From Aselliscus stoliczkanus (lineage: Eukaryota > Chordata > Mammalia > Chiroptera > Hipposideridae), in the NCBI GenBank assembly GCA_033961575.1, contig CM066734.1, positions 84,094,501 through 84,158,500 of the forward strand: a DNA stretch of 64,000 bases, written 5' to 3'. The notes under the pieces were generated by a model. It ran no database searches, was not told the DNA's origin, and saw nothing but the letters and a program-made list of their open reading frames with translations. Each line of letters starts with the position of its first letter. Positions within the stretch are counted from its first letter, which is position 1. A program made the position numbers and the translations under genes. This document shows positions 13,295 through 23,609 of this stretch, in pieces.

Positions 13295-13953
13295 GAGAGA
13301 ATTTTTCTTCATGCCTAAAAAGAAAATATGTCTAGCAGAAGCTGTGAAGATTCTTGAGTACACAAGATCTTCAGTTTCAGTACCAAATCCTGTACCTTTG
13401 TGCATGTAAAAATTTATGCATACGAGGAGCTTGTTACAATAACCCGAATTAAGGACTTTGAGGACCAGTGCTCTCCTCTCTTCTTTTACAGTGTAGTAAC
13501 ATTGACCTCTGGCCTCAACCAACACAGTAGTAGTTTTGTAAATGTTGATTAAAGATACTTTCCTTTAGAACCGTGGGACTTTTCAATAATTGAGCTTATT
13601 TAGAACTCATAGCGTTAAATATCCCGACTCATTCTTTGGGAGTCATCTGCACTTTGGAAAGGATGGCGGACAGGATCAGGTTCCACAGGCCCATCCTCTG
13701 GGACAGGTGTTTCAGCTGAGCAGGGACGCCGTTTCCCCTACAACCTTTGAGACTCTTACACATATAACGCCATCAGTTATCAGAATGTAAAACTAGCATG
13801 GCATTACATAAACCACCATGAAAGCAGGAAGAGTGATAAAGAGATAGGGACTGAGGAAGATGCAACCCAATTCCCACTCGGCAGGTACTCACTAGAAGCA
13901 CTGGAGTGAATGGACGGTGCAAGACTTGTTCAGCCTGTGCTCAAAGAGGAAGC

Positions 13954-13973
13954 ACGTCACAGCTGTGTGACGT
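13954..13973. promoter_or_regulatory. Imperfect palindrome of two CRE-like ACGTCA/TGACGT motifs
   Basis: ACGTCACAGCTGTGTGACGT is an inverted arrangement matching 8 of 10 bases per arm. Another ACGTCAC lies at about 14000. These match the core of cAMP response elements bound by CREB/ATF proteins. There is no adjacent recognised gene or transcription start, so function is unknown. Confidence 0.3.
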
Positions 13974-14269
13974 TGCCAGGGCTACTGCGCCTCCTCCACA
14001 CGTCACCTGTAGTGTAAATTAACTATGTTGACTTCTTGCGATAAAGGACCTATAGAATTCTAAATAGTGAATTAAAATACTCAACCTACTATCTACTGTA
14101 TTAACAACCTGACTCCTGTAATCTTTTGGAGATTGTAGATGCTGGTTTTCTAAATACCCAATCACATATTTTCTTTCAAAACAATATATTTGTCTTTTTT
14201 TTTATTAAAAGTGCTAGTTCCCAGGGACCCCAGTGGGGACCCCCTCTCATGTTGAGAGCTGTTATTTTT

Positions 14270-14428
14270 TATTTTATTTTTTATTTTTATTTTTTTAGCT
14301 GATGGCTCAGCTATCTATTGGCAAGATCAACAGCAACTCAGCTCAGGCTGGCATGGAACCGCTGTTGCTCAGAGCTCAGCTCGCACTCTTGAGCAAGCTC
14401 TTGACCAACTGCGCCACTCGGCCCACTC
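14270..14428 (-). repeat. tRNA-derived SINE, variant with CTCAGCT-rich tail
   Basis: The minus strand reads GTGGGCCGAGTGGCGCAGTT at the head, which matches the short SINE. The 3' part is different, rich in GAGCTGAG/GCTGAGCC blocks, and ends AGCCATCAGCT before an A-rich tail. The target duplication GAGAGCTGTTATTTT is perfect on both sides. The same tail type occurs at 44603-44760. Confidence 0.9.
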
Positions 14429-14560
14429 GAGAGCTGTTATTTTCTACTCTAATAAACTGTTCTCTGTTACAAACTTAAATTAAAAAAAAAAAAAAAGGGT
14501 TACCTCCCATTTCCTCAGTGCTCTTTAGCAATTAGGTATTTTAACATTTAAACGTTTTCT

Positions 14561-14680
14561 GGGCTGGCCGAGTGGTGCGGTGATTAAGCGCTGGCTTGGG
14601 TGGCCAGCAGCCCCAGTTCAGGTCCCACATATGAGGGCCAGTGACACTGCCCTCAAAAAAAAAAAAAATAAATAAATAAG
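14561..14680 (+). repeat. tRNA-derived SINE, short type
   Basis: It runs from GGGCTGGCCGAGTGGTGCGG through CCAGTTCAGGTCCCACATAT to GTGACACTGCCCTC and an A-run with AATA repeats. The target duplication is only partial. Confidence 0.9.
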
Positions 14681-17219
14681 AATAAATGCTTTCTAATTTT
14701 CAGTACTACCATGAAATAAAAATTAGAAAATTGGGTGTTTTGCTTTAAAAAAAAAGATTAAATAGTTGTTTTATCCCAACAGTGTATTCTACTTCAATCT
14801 GTACATTCCGCTTTTCCCATTCTTGGAGATAAAAAATGGGATTAAAAAACCTTGATATATGACAGACTACTCAGAGCAAAGTGGCTGGTACTGCCACAAC
14901 CTACCTGGATGCCACAGCATTTGGAAACAGCCCACGATTTCAGGAAAACGACTAAGTAGTTGAAAGGGGTCGGTTTGATCTCTGTTTCCAACTGATGAGG
15001 CCATCTTCTGAGGAAATGAAAAATGTTGTTTAGGTTTACTGACTTTGTTTGCTTTTGGAGAGAAATTCATCAGAGATTATACTGCCAGCAAATATTCCCA
15101 AGTCCAAGTATACAATTCACTTGAGAGATCTCACAGGTTGGCAGCTTTGTGTCCTGTGTATCTCATATTTACATTTTACAGTTCTCAACTTGGAGTTCTC
15201 AGCCTCATTGGAGATGTCACAATGCACGCACAAGTAAACTGGGAATTTTTCTAAGATCTTTGATGACCAGAATGCGGCCACACAACGTCTGAACTTATTT
15301 ACCTCAATTTAAATATCATACTTCAAATTGAAATTTCTTTTTTAAATTTTTTGTTGTACTTAATGCTAACCTCTAATATTTGTCAAACGAGTTATAAGTG
15401 TAACAATAGATACTTTCATTCCCCAATACTGACCATTAAAACAAAAAAACCTAAATATGATTTTTTTTTCTTTTGTTATGAGACAGTTTTCAACAATTTC
15501 ACTGTGTTGAAATAAGATTTATTTAAAATATTTCTTGTTTAAACCTCCCCCCGCAAAATTAAAAGTTTGGCTTTCAGCACTTTTAGCTACTGTGATGATG
15601 GCTTTCAGAAATACTAAAATTGTGGACATCATTGAACACTCTAAGTCTTTCTTTAACATAGGATGACAAGTTCCAATCTAGTACTCTTTAAGGCAAAGTT
15701 GTATCAGTTCTCATTATTTTGACATTTTGTAGTGTTTGTAATTTAAGAGATCAATGTAACATTCCTCAAAAAAGCTGTTGTAGGCATCACTGTTGCTTAA
15801 AAACATGTAATACTGTGTACCAGGAAGTGAGGTAAGAATATAAAGGACTGTCAATTCTGTATTACATAGAAATAAAACCTACTAAAATAAAACTCTAAAA
15901 ATCTCTACCAAGAGCCTTTCAAGGAAAAAAAAATATATAACAGCTTTCTGCTTTAGTTTCTATAAAGCCAGGAAACTGATCTCAAAATTTGAAGCCTTAT
16001 ATCACAATGCCTTGAATTCTAGGGTGTTTTATTGCAGTTTTCCAGGTAATTTTTAACAGAACTAACTACTAAAACACAGTGTAATACAAAAGAAGTTGAC
16101 AGAAGAAAATTTCAAATTTTTTGCTTATAAATTACAGGACCATATTTTGTTGAAATGTATGTCTCAAGTATAAATCCATTAGCAGTAAACCTTGTCACCC
16201 AATATAGTTTTTTAAGGAAACAAATATTTCTGGGAGAGAGAATACCAAATTAAATCAGCTGATTTTATTTTGTTTTTTTAGTTTGGAGACTGGATAAACA
16301 TATCAAATACAATAATTAAAACACAGATACACTGAAAAGAGTAAAAAAACATATGTAACCATAGGGTGTTATTATCACTGTTATCAGAGCACTGGCCTTA
16401 AGGGGAGTTTCAGTAAAAAGGGGGATGAAGTAAAAAGTACAAAAGAGTCCAGAGCTGGTTGCTGAGGGCCTTAGAAGATGTATTTGGTCTTCTACCTATT
16501 TGCCCAGGTAGATGACAGTGTAGAGGAGGCAATGTGACTTATTTTAATTATTATTTTATGTGTCATCTTCCCACCTATTGGTAAAGTAAGCAAAAATATA
16601 AAATCAAACAACTTATGGTGACTTTTGAACTAGAAGCTAATGACTGATGTGTCATTCCCGTTGTCCTTCTGAACTTCAATTCCCAGATGGAATTTCAGGA
16701 AAGCTGATTTGGCTGGTGAGATGCAGGAGGAGAAATGACAGATGGTGAGATCTTTACATTGGGCAAGAAGCATTACAAAGTAACCTGTCCTGGAGCAGAC
16801 TTAATAGCAGAGAGCAGCATTCACCCTTAAAGAGCCTGTGCTGATATTCAGAAATTTCCCACTGAGTTTTCTTCTCAGCTCCACATCAGTGATTCCTTTT
16901 TCTCTGCCTCCATCATTTACTTCCTAGTTTATCTGAGTGCATATCTGTCTTTCCTATTAGAGTGGAAGTTCCTCTGAGGATAGGGGCTGTGCTTTGTAAA
17001 TTCTGACTAGAGGCTCAAAAATGTTTATTTAAAAGATGACATGCTTGTATTCTGCAAAATATAGCCTGGCTAGATATGATTTTCTTGTGGAAATGGGATA
17101 AAGGAAAATATAAATATAGGATCTTCTATTTTTTTAACCTGATAGTTATGGTTGGAAAACGCTTCACAATTTCCAGTGTATATTCAGCTATCAATTTCAA
17201 TGTCAATAGGGTATATATA

Positions 17220-17400
17220 GAGGTTAAGAGTATATGGAGTCTGAAGTGAAACTATCCAGATTTAAAAATCCTAACACTGTAAACAGTTGTTGACCTTGAG
17301 ATGGTAAACTACACTGTGCCTCAACTTCCCCATCTGTAAATTGTAAAAGTAGTAGTACCTACCTCATTGAAGTCATTGCAACTAATGTATAGATGATGGT
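17220..17400 (+). repeat. MIR SINE copy
   Basis: TTGACCTTGAGATGGTAAAC, TGCCTCAACTTCCCCATCTG and AGTAGTACCTACCTCATTG are in MIR plus-strand order. Confidence 0.75.
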
Positions 17401-17451
17401 TTTAAATTGTCTGGAAATGATTTGATGTTCCATTCATCAAAAAATGCAGCC

Positions 17452-17557
17452 GGGGCCGCCGGCCGAGTGGCGCGGAGGTTAAGCACTGGCTTCGGAAGCC
17501 AGCGGCCCCCGTTCGGTCCCACATATGAGGGCCAGTGACACTGCCCTCAAAAAAAAT
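17452..17557 (+). repeat. tRNA-derived SINE, short type
   Basis: The head GGCCGGCCGAGTGGCGC-like block, the B-box-like GTTCGGTCCC and the end CACTGCCCTC plus A-run are present. The target duplication AAATGCAGCC flanks it, and it is one of the least diverged copies in the window. Confidence 0.95.
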
Positions 17558-17900
17558 AAATGCAGCCTATTTCACCTCCTCTTGAAACTGGATGACTCTT
17601 TACACTGCCTGTTGAATAGAATGTGGTGGGAATGTATGCTGTCAGACTTCTGAGGGTCGATTAGAAATGACAGCTTCAGCCATTACAGCAGTTCTCCCAT
17701 ATCCTTGGAGGACATGTTCCAAGGCCCCCGGTGGAGGCTTGAAATTGTGGATAGTACAAACCATATATATATATATATATATATATGGTGGGTTTTTGTT
17801 TTTTTTTACTATATATCTATAATAAAGTTTAATTTATAAATTAGGCAATTTCATGGATAGAAGTTTCATTTTTACTGTAGATCTTTGCAACCTCAACATA

Positions 17901-19181
17901 TTGGGTTGTCGGAAAAGTCATGATGCATGTTTGCGACAGATGGCAGTAGTTCATTTTTGGAAGTACGAGAGTCATTCGCATCTATGTTATTCCTATGTCA
18001 TTTGACAGCTGACAGTTCTAGCTTCATTCTAAAAAAAAAAGTGAGCCATTTGGTTGAGTTTTGGAGATTTTACAAGTTGAAGATGGAAGACCAAACTGTG
18101 CATTTTTGCCATATTTTACTGTTTTACTTCCATAAAAGGAAGAACACGCATCAAGCTTGTGAAAAGTTGCATAAAGTACAGTGACAATGCTCTACAAGAA
18201 TGTCAGTGCCAATGACAGTTCATGAAATTCCGTGCTGGTGATTTTGATCTCAACGATGCTCCTCAGTCAGGGAGACCCACTGAGGTCGATGACAACAAAA
18301 TAAAGGCATTGATTAAGTCAAATTCACCTTACACGACACAAGAGATTGCAGAAACATTGAACATTCATCATTAAAGTGTTCACGGCCACTGAAGAAGCTG
18401 GGATACGTAAGCAAACTCGATATTTGGGTTCCTCATGAACTCAAAGAAGTTCATTTGACGGCGCATATAAACATCTGCAATATGCTCATTAAACATGAGG
18501 AAAGTGATCCTTTTTTGAAGTGACTGATAACTGGTAATGAGAAGTGAATTGTTTACAACAATGTGGTGTGCAAAAGGTCTTGGTCCTGACGTGATGATTT
18601 GCCTCAAACGACACTGAAAGCAGACATTCATCAGAGGAAGGTTATGCTCTCAGTGTGGTGAGATTTTAAAGGTGTCGTGTTTTTCGAGCTCCTACCAAGG
18701 AACCAAACAATCCATTCAAATGTGTACTGTCAGCAATTGAACAGTTTGAAAGAATCCATCATCCAAAAATGTCCAGAGCTTGTTAATAGTAAAGAAGTTG
18801 TGTTCTATCATGACAATGTGAGACCACACACAAGTTTGATCATTTGTCAAAAATTATTGGAGCTTGGATGGGATGTGTTTCCACACCCACCATACTCGCC
18901 TGACCTTGCGCCATCAGGCTTCCACTTGTTTTGCTCTCTTCAAAACTCCTTGCATGGTAACATTCAATTCAGATGAGGCTGTAAATCAGCACCTTGTTCA
19001 GTTTTTTGCAAATAAAGACAGGTCCTTCTATGAACGAGGAATTATGAAGCTCATTGAAAGATGACAAAAGGTTATAGAGCAAAATGGGCAATATATCATT
19101 GATTGATCTTTGTTCTCTATATAAATAAATGACCTTAGAAAAACATACACAAAATACGTTATGACTTTTCCGACAACCCAA
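17901..19181 (+). mobile_element. Full-length mariner transposon (1281 bp) with complete termini
   Basis: TTGGGTTGTCGGAAAAGTCA starts the element, and the inverted copy TGACTTTTCCGACAACCCAA ends it, with one mismatch in the inner bases. TA is duplicated at 17899-17900 and 19182-19183. The length is that of an intact mariner, so no large deletion has occurred. It carries one broken transposase gene. It lies inside a Tigger-type element. Confidence 0.95.
18100..19065 (+). pseudogene. Mariner transposase pseudogene
   Basis: Pieces of a mariner transposase can be read in order: an N-terminal helix-turn-helix part with SGRPTEVDDNKI and YTTQEIAETLNIHH, a linker WVPHELKE, and the catalytic domain with the second aspartate in HDNVRPH and the third in PYSPDLAP. 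Frameshifts and stops break it repeatedly, for example after NIHH and near 18530. At the first catalytic position the sequence reads TGNEK instead of the usual GDE, so an essential aspartate is changed to asparagine. It cannot encode an active enzyme. Boundaries of the frame are approximate. Confidence 0.9.
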
Positions 19182-19599
19182 TATTTTTTTCTTTCCTTAT
19201 TAAGACAAGAGCTTTTACCTTTTCATGGAAAGGAAGCACTTTACAGTTTCTCTTTGGTGTATCTGCCAGCATCATTTTTCCTGAGCTTTGGGCTGCTCTT
19301 ATGTTAAATAAAGGTTACTTGAACACAAGTACTGTGATACTGAGAAAGAAGATCTGATAACCTAGATGGTTACTAGGTGACTAAAGGTGGGGAGTACATA
19401 CAGCATGGATACTCTGGACAAAGGAATGATTTACATCCTAGAGCAGTATGGCATGAGAATTCATCATGTTACTCACAACAGTGCACAATTTAAAACTTAT
19501 GAATTGTTTATTTCTGGAATTTCCCATCTAATGTTTTTGGACCATGGGTCACTGAAACAATGGAAAGCAAAACTGTGGATAAGGGTGGACTACTGTATA

Positions 19600-20505
19600 T
19601 CTTGGGAAACTCTATCTGAAAACCTTCAGCCACCATGTGAAAAGTCTGGCTGCCCTGAGGCTGCCATGTGGAGACCATCTGAATAGACCACCCAGAGAGA
19701 GATGCCCAAGGAGCCCCACCTATCCAAGCCCCAGGCCAGCTTACTTGTGTATGATTGAAAAAGCTTTCAAGATAGCCCCAACCCCAGCCATTGCTTGACT
19801 GCAACTGCATGAAAAACCCTGAGCCCTGTCAACCTCCAGATTCATTAGCAAATTTGTTTTAAGCTGCTTTTAAGGGTGGCATCTTACTAAGCAATACGTA
19901 AGTGTGTCTGTTATTGTTAGATCAGTCTTTGCTGTTAGCTTATTAGTGTGTTCATTTCACTGAACCCATTTTATCTGTAAATTAGATGTATTAGGACCTG
20001 GATTATCTGCCTCATGTGATTGTGATGAAGATTAGATGAAAAAATAAAGGAAAGTCCTTTGAAAAGTCCTTTTTCTTACCTAATCTTAGTAGGAGTTTAA
20101 TATTGTGAAGATATTCATACTCCATTACTAACGCTATCTTTTAAGAGGTAAAATGGGTCAAATATTTTCTCAAATGTTTAAACATTCTCAGAAACCAAAT
20201 GAAAAATTTAGATGAATCATTTGTTCTGTGTGTACAAAGTTGCCAAATTGACACAGTTGTTAAAACCTCTGAGAATAAAAGTTGAAAATTTTGTGTCTTG
20301 TTAACTTGGCTTCAAGCTTTTTGTGTTGTTCTGAATAGAACTGCAGCACAAAGTAAGCATATTCTAAGTGATTATGTAGTCAATATTATTAAGATCTGGT
20401 TTCAGAATCTATCACTGCACAGCTATCTGCATTTAGACCTGACATCCATAAGGTGGAGGCAAAGATTTTATCTGAAACAGGCATGCCTTCCTGAGATTGT
20501 TTTTT
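19600..20505. other. Intergenic stretch without recognised features
   Basis: No gene or RNA was recognised. The short frames on both strands near 19400-19800 overlap the Tigger end and unique sequence and look like chance frames. Confidence 0.5.
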
Positions 20506-20556
20506 CCTTCCTTCCTTCCTTCCTTCCTTCCTTCCTTCCTTCCTTCCTTCCTTTTT

Positions 20557-20632
<76 letters not shown>

Positions 20633-20700
20633 TTCCTTCCTTCCTTCCTTCCTTCCTTCCTTCCTCTCTTTCTCTCTAGCTTTCTTGCTTGCTTGCTTGT
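20506..20700. repeat. Compound microsatellite (TTCC)n-(TTTC)n-(TTCC)n
   Basis: A TTCC block at about 20506-20552 is followed by a pure TTTC block to 20631, then TTCC again to about 20664, and degenerate TCTC/TTGC units to 20700. It abuts the poly(A) end of a minus-strand LINE-1, so it probably grew from that A-rich tail. Its long frame of Phe/Leu/Ser repeats is not a gene. Confidence 0.95.
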
Positions 20701-21135
20701 TTAATAAAATTTATTGGGGTGACAATGGTCAATAAAACTACATAGGTTTCAAGTGTACAATTCTATAATACATCATCTATATATTGCAGTGTTTGTTCAC
20801 CACCCAGAGTCAGTTCTCCTTCATATATTCGACAGCCTTTACACTTTCCTACAATCTCCCTGCCCACTGTTTACCCTCTGGTAACCACTGAACTATTGAC
20901 TGTGTCTATGAGTTTGGTTCCTTTATTTGTTTGTCTTATTCCTTTGTTGCCTTCAGTTTCATACCCGACATATGAGTAAAGTCATATGGTTCTTGCCTTT
21001 TTCTGTCTGACTTATTTCACTTACCATAATGATCTCAAGATCCATCCATGTTGTTGCAAATGGTGGTATTTCATTTTTCTTATGACAGAATAGTATTCCA
21101 TTGTGTATATATACCAATCATCTGGTGCAGTATAC
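20698..21135 (-). mobile_element. LINE-1 3' end with ORF2 C-terminus, 5'-truncated
   Basis: The plus strand starts AATAAAATTTATTGGGGTGA and runs to ATCCATCCATGTTGTTGC. On the minus strand the last ORF2 codons read WYIYTMEYYSVIRKMK. It is the best-preserved LINE-1 3' end in the window. Confidence 0.9.
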
Positions 21136-21739
21136 AAGGAATGCAAATATCTATACGTCTGATATTGAAGAGTGAGGACACAGATACCTAGTTCATTGTT
21201 AGAGACTTTCTTAATGGGGTAAATGCAATATAGGAACCCCAAACCCCTGATCTATGGATGATAAGCAGGTACTATCTTTAAGTGCCAACCAACTAGAATT
21301 TGCTAAAAAGCATAAGTTATGAAAGTAGGAGCCTTGTGGTGGTGGCTGTGGTGGAAGGAAAAGTTAGACACTTTCTTGGCCTAATACAGAAAAGAGTATT
21401 TCAGAACCTGGAAGAAATGGACAAAGATGAAGTAGCATCTGAGAAAGGCCATCTTTTGCTTTGATTATTTATGACTGGATTTTCTTTAATGGGAGACAAA
21501 AAAATTTATTCTATAACTGATGCAATTCTCATAATGCAATGGTAGATTGAGATAAAGCTGTATTAGAAATTTACCCTTGATATAATATGTCACTTAGCCA
21601 ACAGGTGCTTAACTGGTTTATCTTAGATGCTTTTCTTTTCAAATTTGGGTGAGGGTGCCAAAACAGTCATTTGCAGGCTTTGTTTCACAGAAGTTTTCAC
21701 TCAAGACAAGATTGATTAAATACAAATTTCTGAGAAGGG

Positions 21740-21835
21740 GTCCTGGGCCCTCTTCTGTGTTTTTTGTTTTTTTTTCCTTCAAAATTTCTTAGATAATTCT
21801 AATGTGCAACAAGGTTTGAGAATCACTGGTCCATA
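21740..21835 (-). repeat. Possible hAT-Charlie (MER5-like) fragment
   Basis: GATAATTCTAATGTGCAACA then GGTTTGAGAATCACTGGTCC resembles the 3' end of MER5A-type elements. It is short and degraded. Confidence 0.5.
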
Positions 21836-22282
21836 GGTTGTGTGGGGGTGATACTTATATGGTGGGGAGAGGTGCACAAAAGGAGACCAGAAGCATAAAA
21901 AGACAACCTTCTAAGCCTTCTTGTTTATTTTCAGCTATTTATCTCCAAATTGAAATTGGGTAAACTATCAAGTTGATTAAATTTCTGCTTTATTAGAGCA
22001 TATTGCTGTTGAATTAAATGACAAAATGGAAATGCTTTTCTCTTGTTATATCTTTAATTTTAATTCTGCACAAAAAGAAACTTTGCTTTTCAAGGATTTC
22101 TAGGTGAAGTATTGATTAATATACTAATCCTGTGTAGAGCACTTAAGGGGATAATTCTCAGGTGATGATTTAAGAATCACCTGTGGGATGACTTAGGAAT
22201 CCAAAAAAACCCACAGGAAGTTAGTACTGCAACTTGAAAGACTTTAAACCTTGTGAGGGTCTACAAAAATAACAGAAGGTTT

Positions 22283-22672
22283 GTGTGATTGTTAAATTTT
22301 ATGTGCCAACTTGACTAGGCTATGGTACCCATTTGTTTAGTCAAACATTAGTCTAAAGATTGTTCTAAAGGTATTTTGTAGATGTGATTAACATCAACCA
22401 CCAGCTGACTTTAAGTGAAGATTACCCTTCATGATGTACATGGGTCTCACCCAATCAGTGGAAGGCTTTAAAAGCAAAAAAGTGAAGTTTCGTGAGAATT
22501 CTACCTCACAACTGTGGCATAGAAACGCTGTGTGAGTTTCCAGACTGTCGGCCTGCCTTGCAGACTTCAGACTTGCCAGCTGCACAATTGGGTAAGCCAA
22601 TTCCTTAAAATAAAATTTCCACTTCTCTATCTATCACTTGTATTATCTTGGAGAACCCTGACTGATACTGTT
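22283..22672 (+). repeat. Solo LTR of an ERVL-family element (MLT2-like)
   Basis: It starts TGTGATTGTTAAATTTTATG then TGCCAACTTGACTAGG, has AGATGTGATTAACAT and CCAATCAGTGGAAGGC in the middle, CACAATTGGGTAAGCCAATT and a polyadenylation-like AAAATAAAATTTCC near the end, and stops at GGAGAACCCTGACTGATAC. This order is that of ERVL solo LTRs. No internal region is present. The family name is from memory of the consensus and should be checked. Confidence 0.75.
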
Positions 22673-23609
22673 TGTAAATACCATTCTTAGAAACAAAGTA
22701 GAGTTTTATTTGTTTCTATCACGGTGAGGATCCAGATTTTTGAATAAAGGTGATATGTAAGGTGTAAAAAATTGAGGACTACTTATATAATGGACATTAA
22801 CCAGTCAAATCAGCTATGGCTAATAATAGGAGATGGAAATTCGAAAGCATTTCTTTAATGTTGGGAAACAAGGAGCAAGCATAAATTTTGGCAATATTTT
22901 CTCAAAAGAGCTCTGCTTTCTATAAAATTGAACAGATGCAGGCATAATTATACCTATAAAGTATAACATTAAAACTTTTGTAGTAAAATGATGGAATATT
23001 TGAGTCAGTGATTCTTAATATAAAAAAAGGCAAAAGACTGCTGGAAAATATACCCAGGGGAACTGTGAAAACACTGCTTCAACCAATCATGTGTATTTAT
23101 GACATACTTCATGGCAAGAAACCCAGTGCTACCTGGTCAGGAATAAAAATACTTGACCAGAATGGTCCAGTTTCTAGTAGTTCATAAACAATTTGTAAAT
23201 GTAACTTCTCAAAAAGAACAGCAGAATTCTTAAAAATTCATTTCATAGAGCAATAATTCTGGGTGATATCCAAAGGAAAGGGGTCAGTGGTTAAATTTGG
23301 GTATACTAAATTGTACAATAAATTGTGATTCTTCAAGTCACATATACTGTTCGTTCCCCAAACCAATTTGATCAGGTAACGTGTTTTTCAAGTGTGCTGA
23401 TTAACCTTGCATGGCATGCTGGAATGGAAAGCTAAGTCTCTGGGTTTTTGTTTTTTTTTTTTCTTTACTAACTCTATTACCTTCATTTGCCTTATGGTGT
23501 CTCATTCTCCTCATTTTTTTTTTTTTTATCAATGGTATCTACTTCTCAAAGTTGGTTTTGAAGTTTCAGCAAGGTAATTTTGGTAGTGAAAAAGAACTTT
23601 AAAAATCTA
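22673..23609. other. Intergenic stretch without recognised features
   Basis: Sequence is AT-rich and no gene, RNA or clear repeat was recognised. T-runs at 23449-23462 and 23513-23527 are simple low-complexity sequence. Confidence 0.5.

Larger units (their letters stand above)
3661..17210. other. Intergenic region without recognised genes
   Basis: Apart from the repeats listed separately, this interval shows no gene. An L2-like stretch lies at about 5610-5720 and MIR remains at 5225-5340, 7100-7270, 7750-7860 and 9100-9340. All reading frames are short, uncoupled to splice or promoter signals, and of ordinary composition. The segments 12960-14040 and 14700-16250 are unique-looking and slightly less AT-rich in places, but I cannot assign them. 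Confidence 0.6.
17686..19595 (+). mobile_element. Tigger/pogo-type element, non-autonomous, split by a mariner
   Basis: The 5' end CAGCAGTTCTCCCATATCC and the 3' end read on the other strand, CAGTAGTCCACCCTTATCC, form terminal inverted repeats. TA lies at both borders. Internal blocks such as TTCCAAGGCCCCCGGTGG and TAAAGTTTAATTTATAAATT are typical of Tigger-derived MER elements. No transposase frame belongs to it. Without the inserted mariner (17901-19181) and one TA copy it is about 630 bp. Strand is by convention. Confidence 0.8.

Noticed and set aside
14867..15070. 67-codon minus-strand frame beginning MNFSPKANK
   Set aside because: No recognisable protein, no splice partners and no supporting promoter or polyadenylation context. 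Mentioned only as part of an unassigned block.
17452..17557. Possible tRNA gene (A- and B-box-like blocks)
   Set aside because: It is the head of a SINE with an A-tail and target duplication; the tRNA fold is not intact.
20298..20735. 145-codon plus-strand frame rich in Phe, Leu, Ser and Pro
   Set aside because: It is only the TTCC/TTTC microsatellite read as protein.
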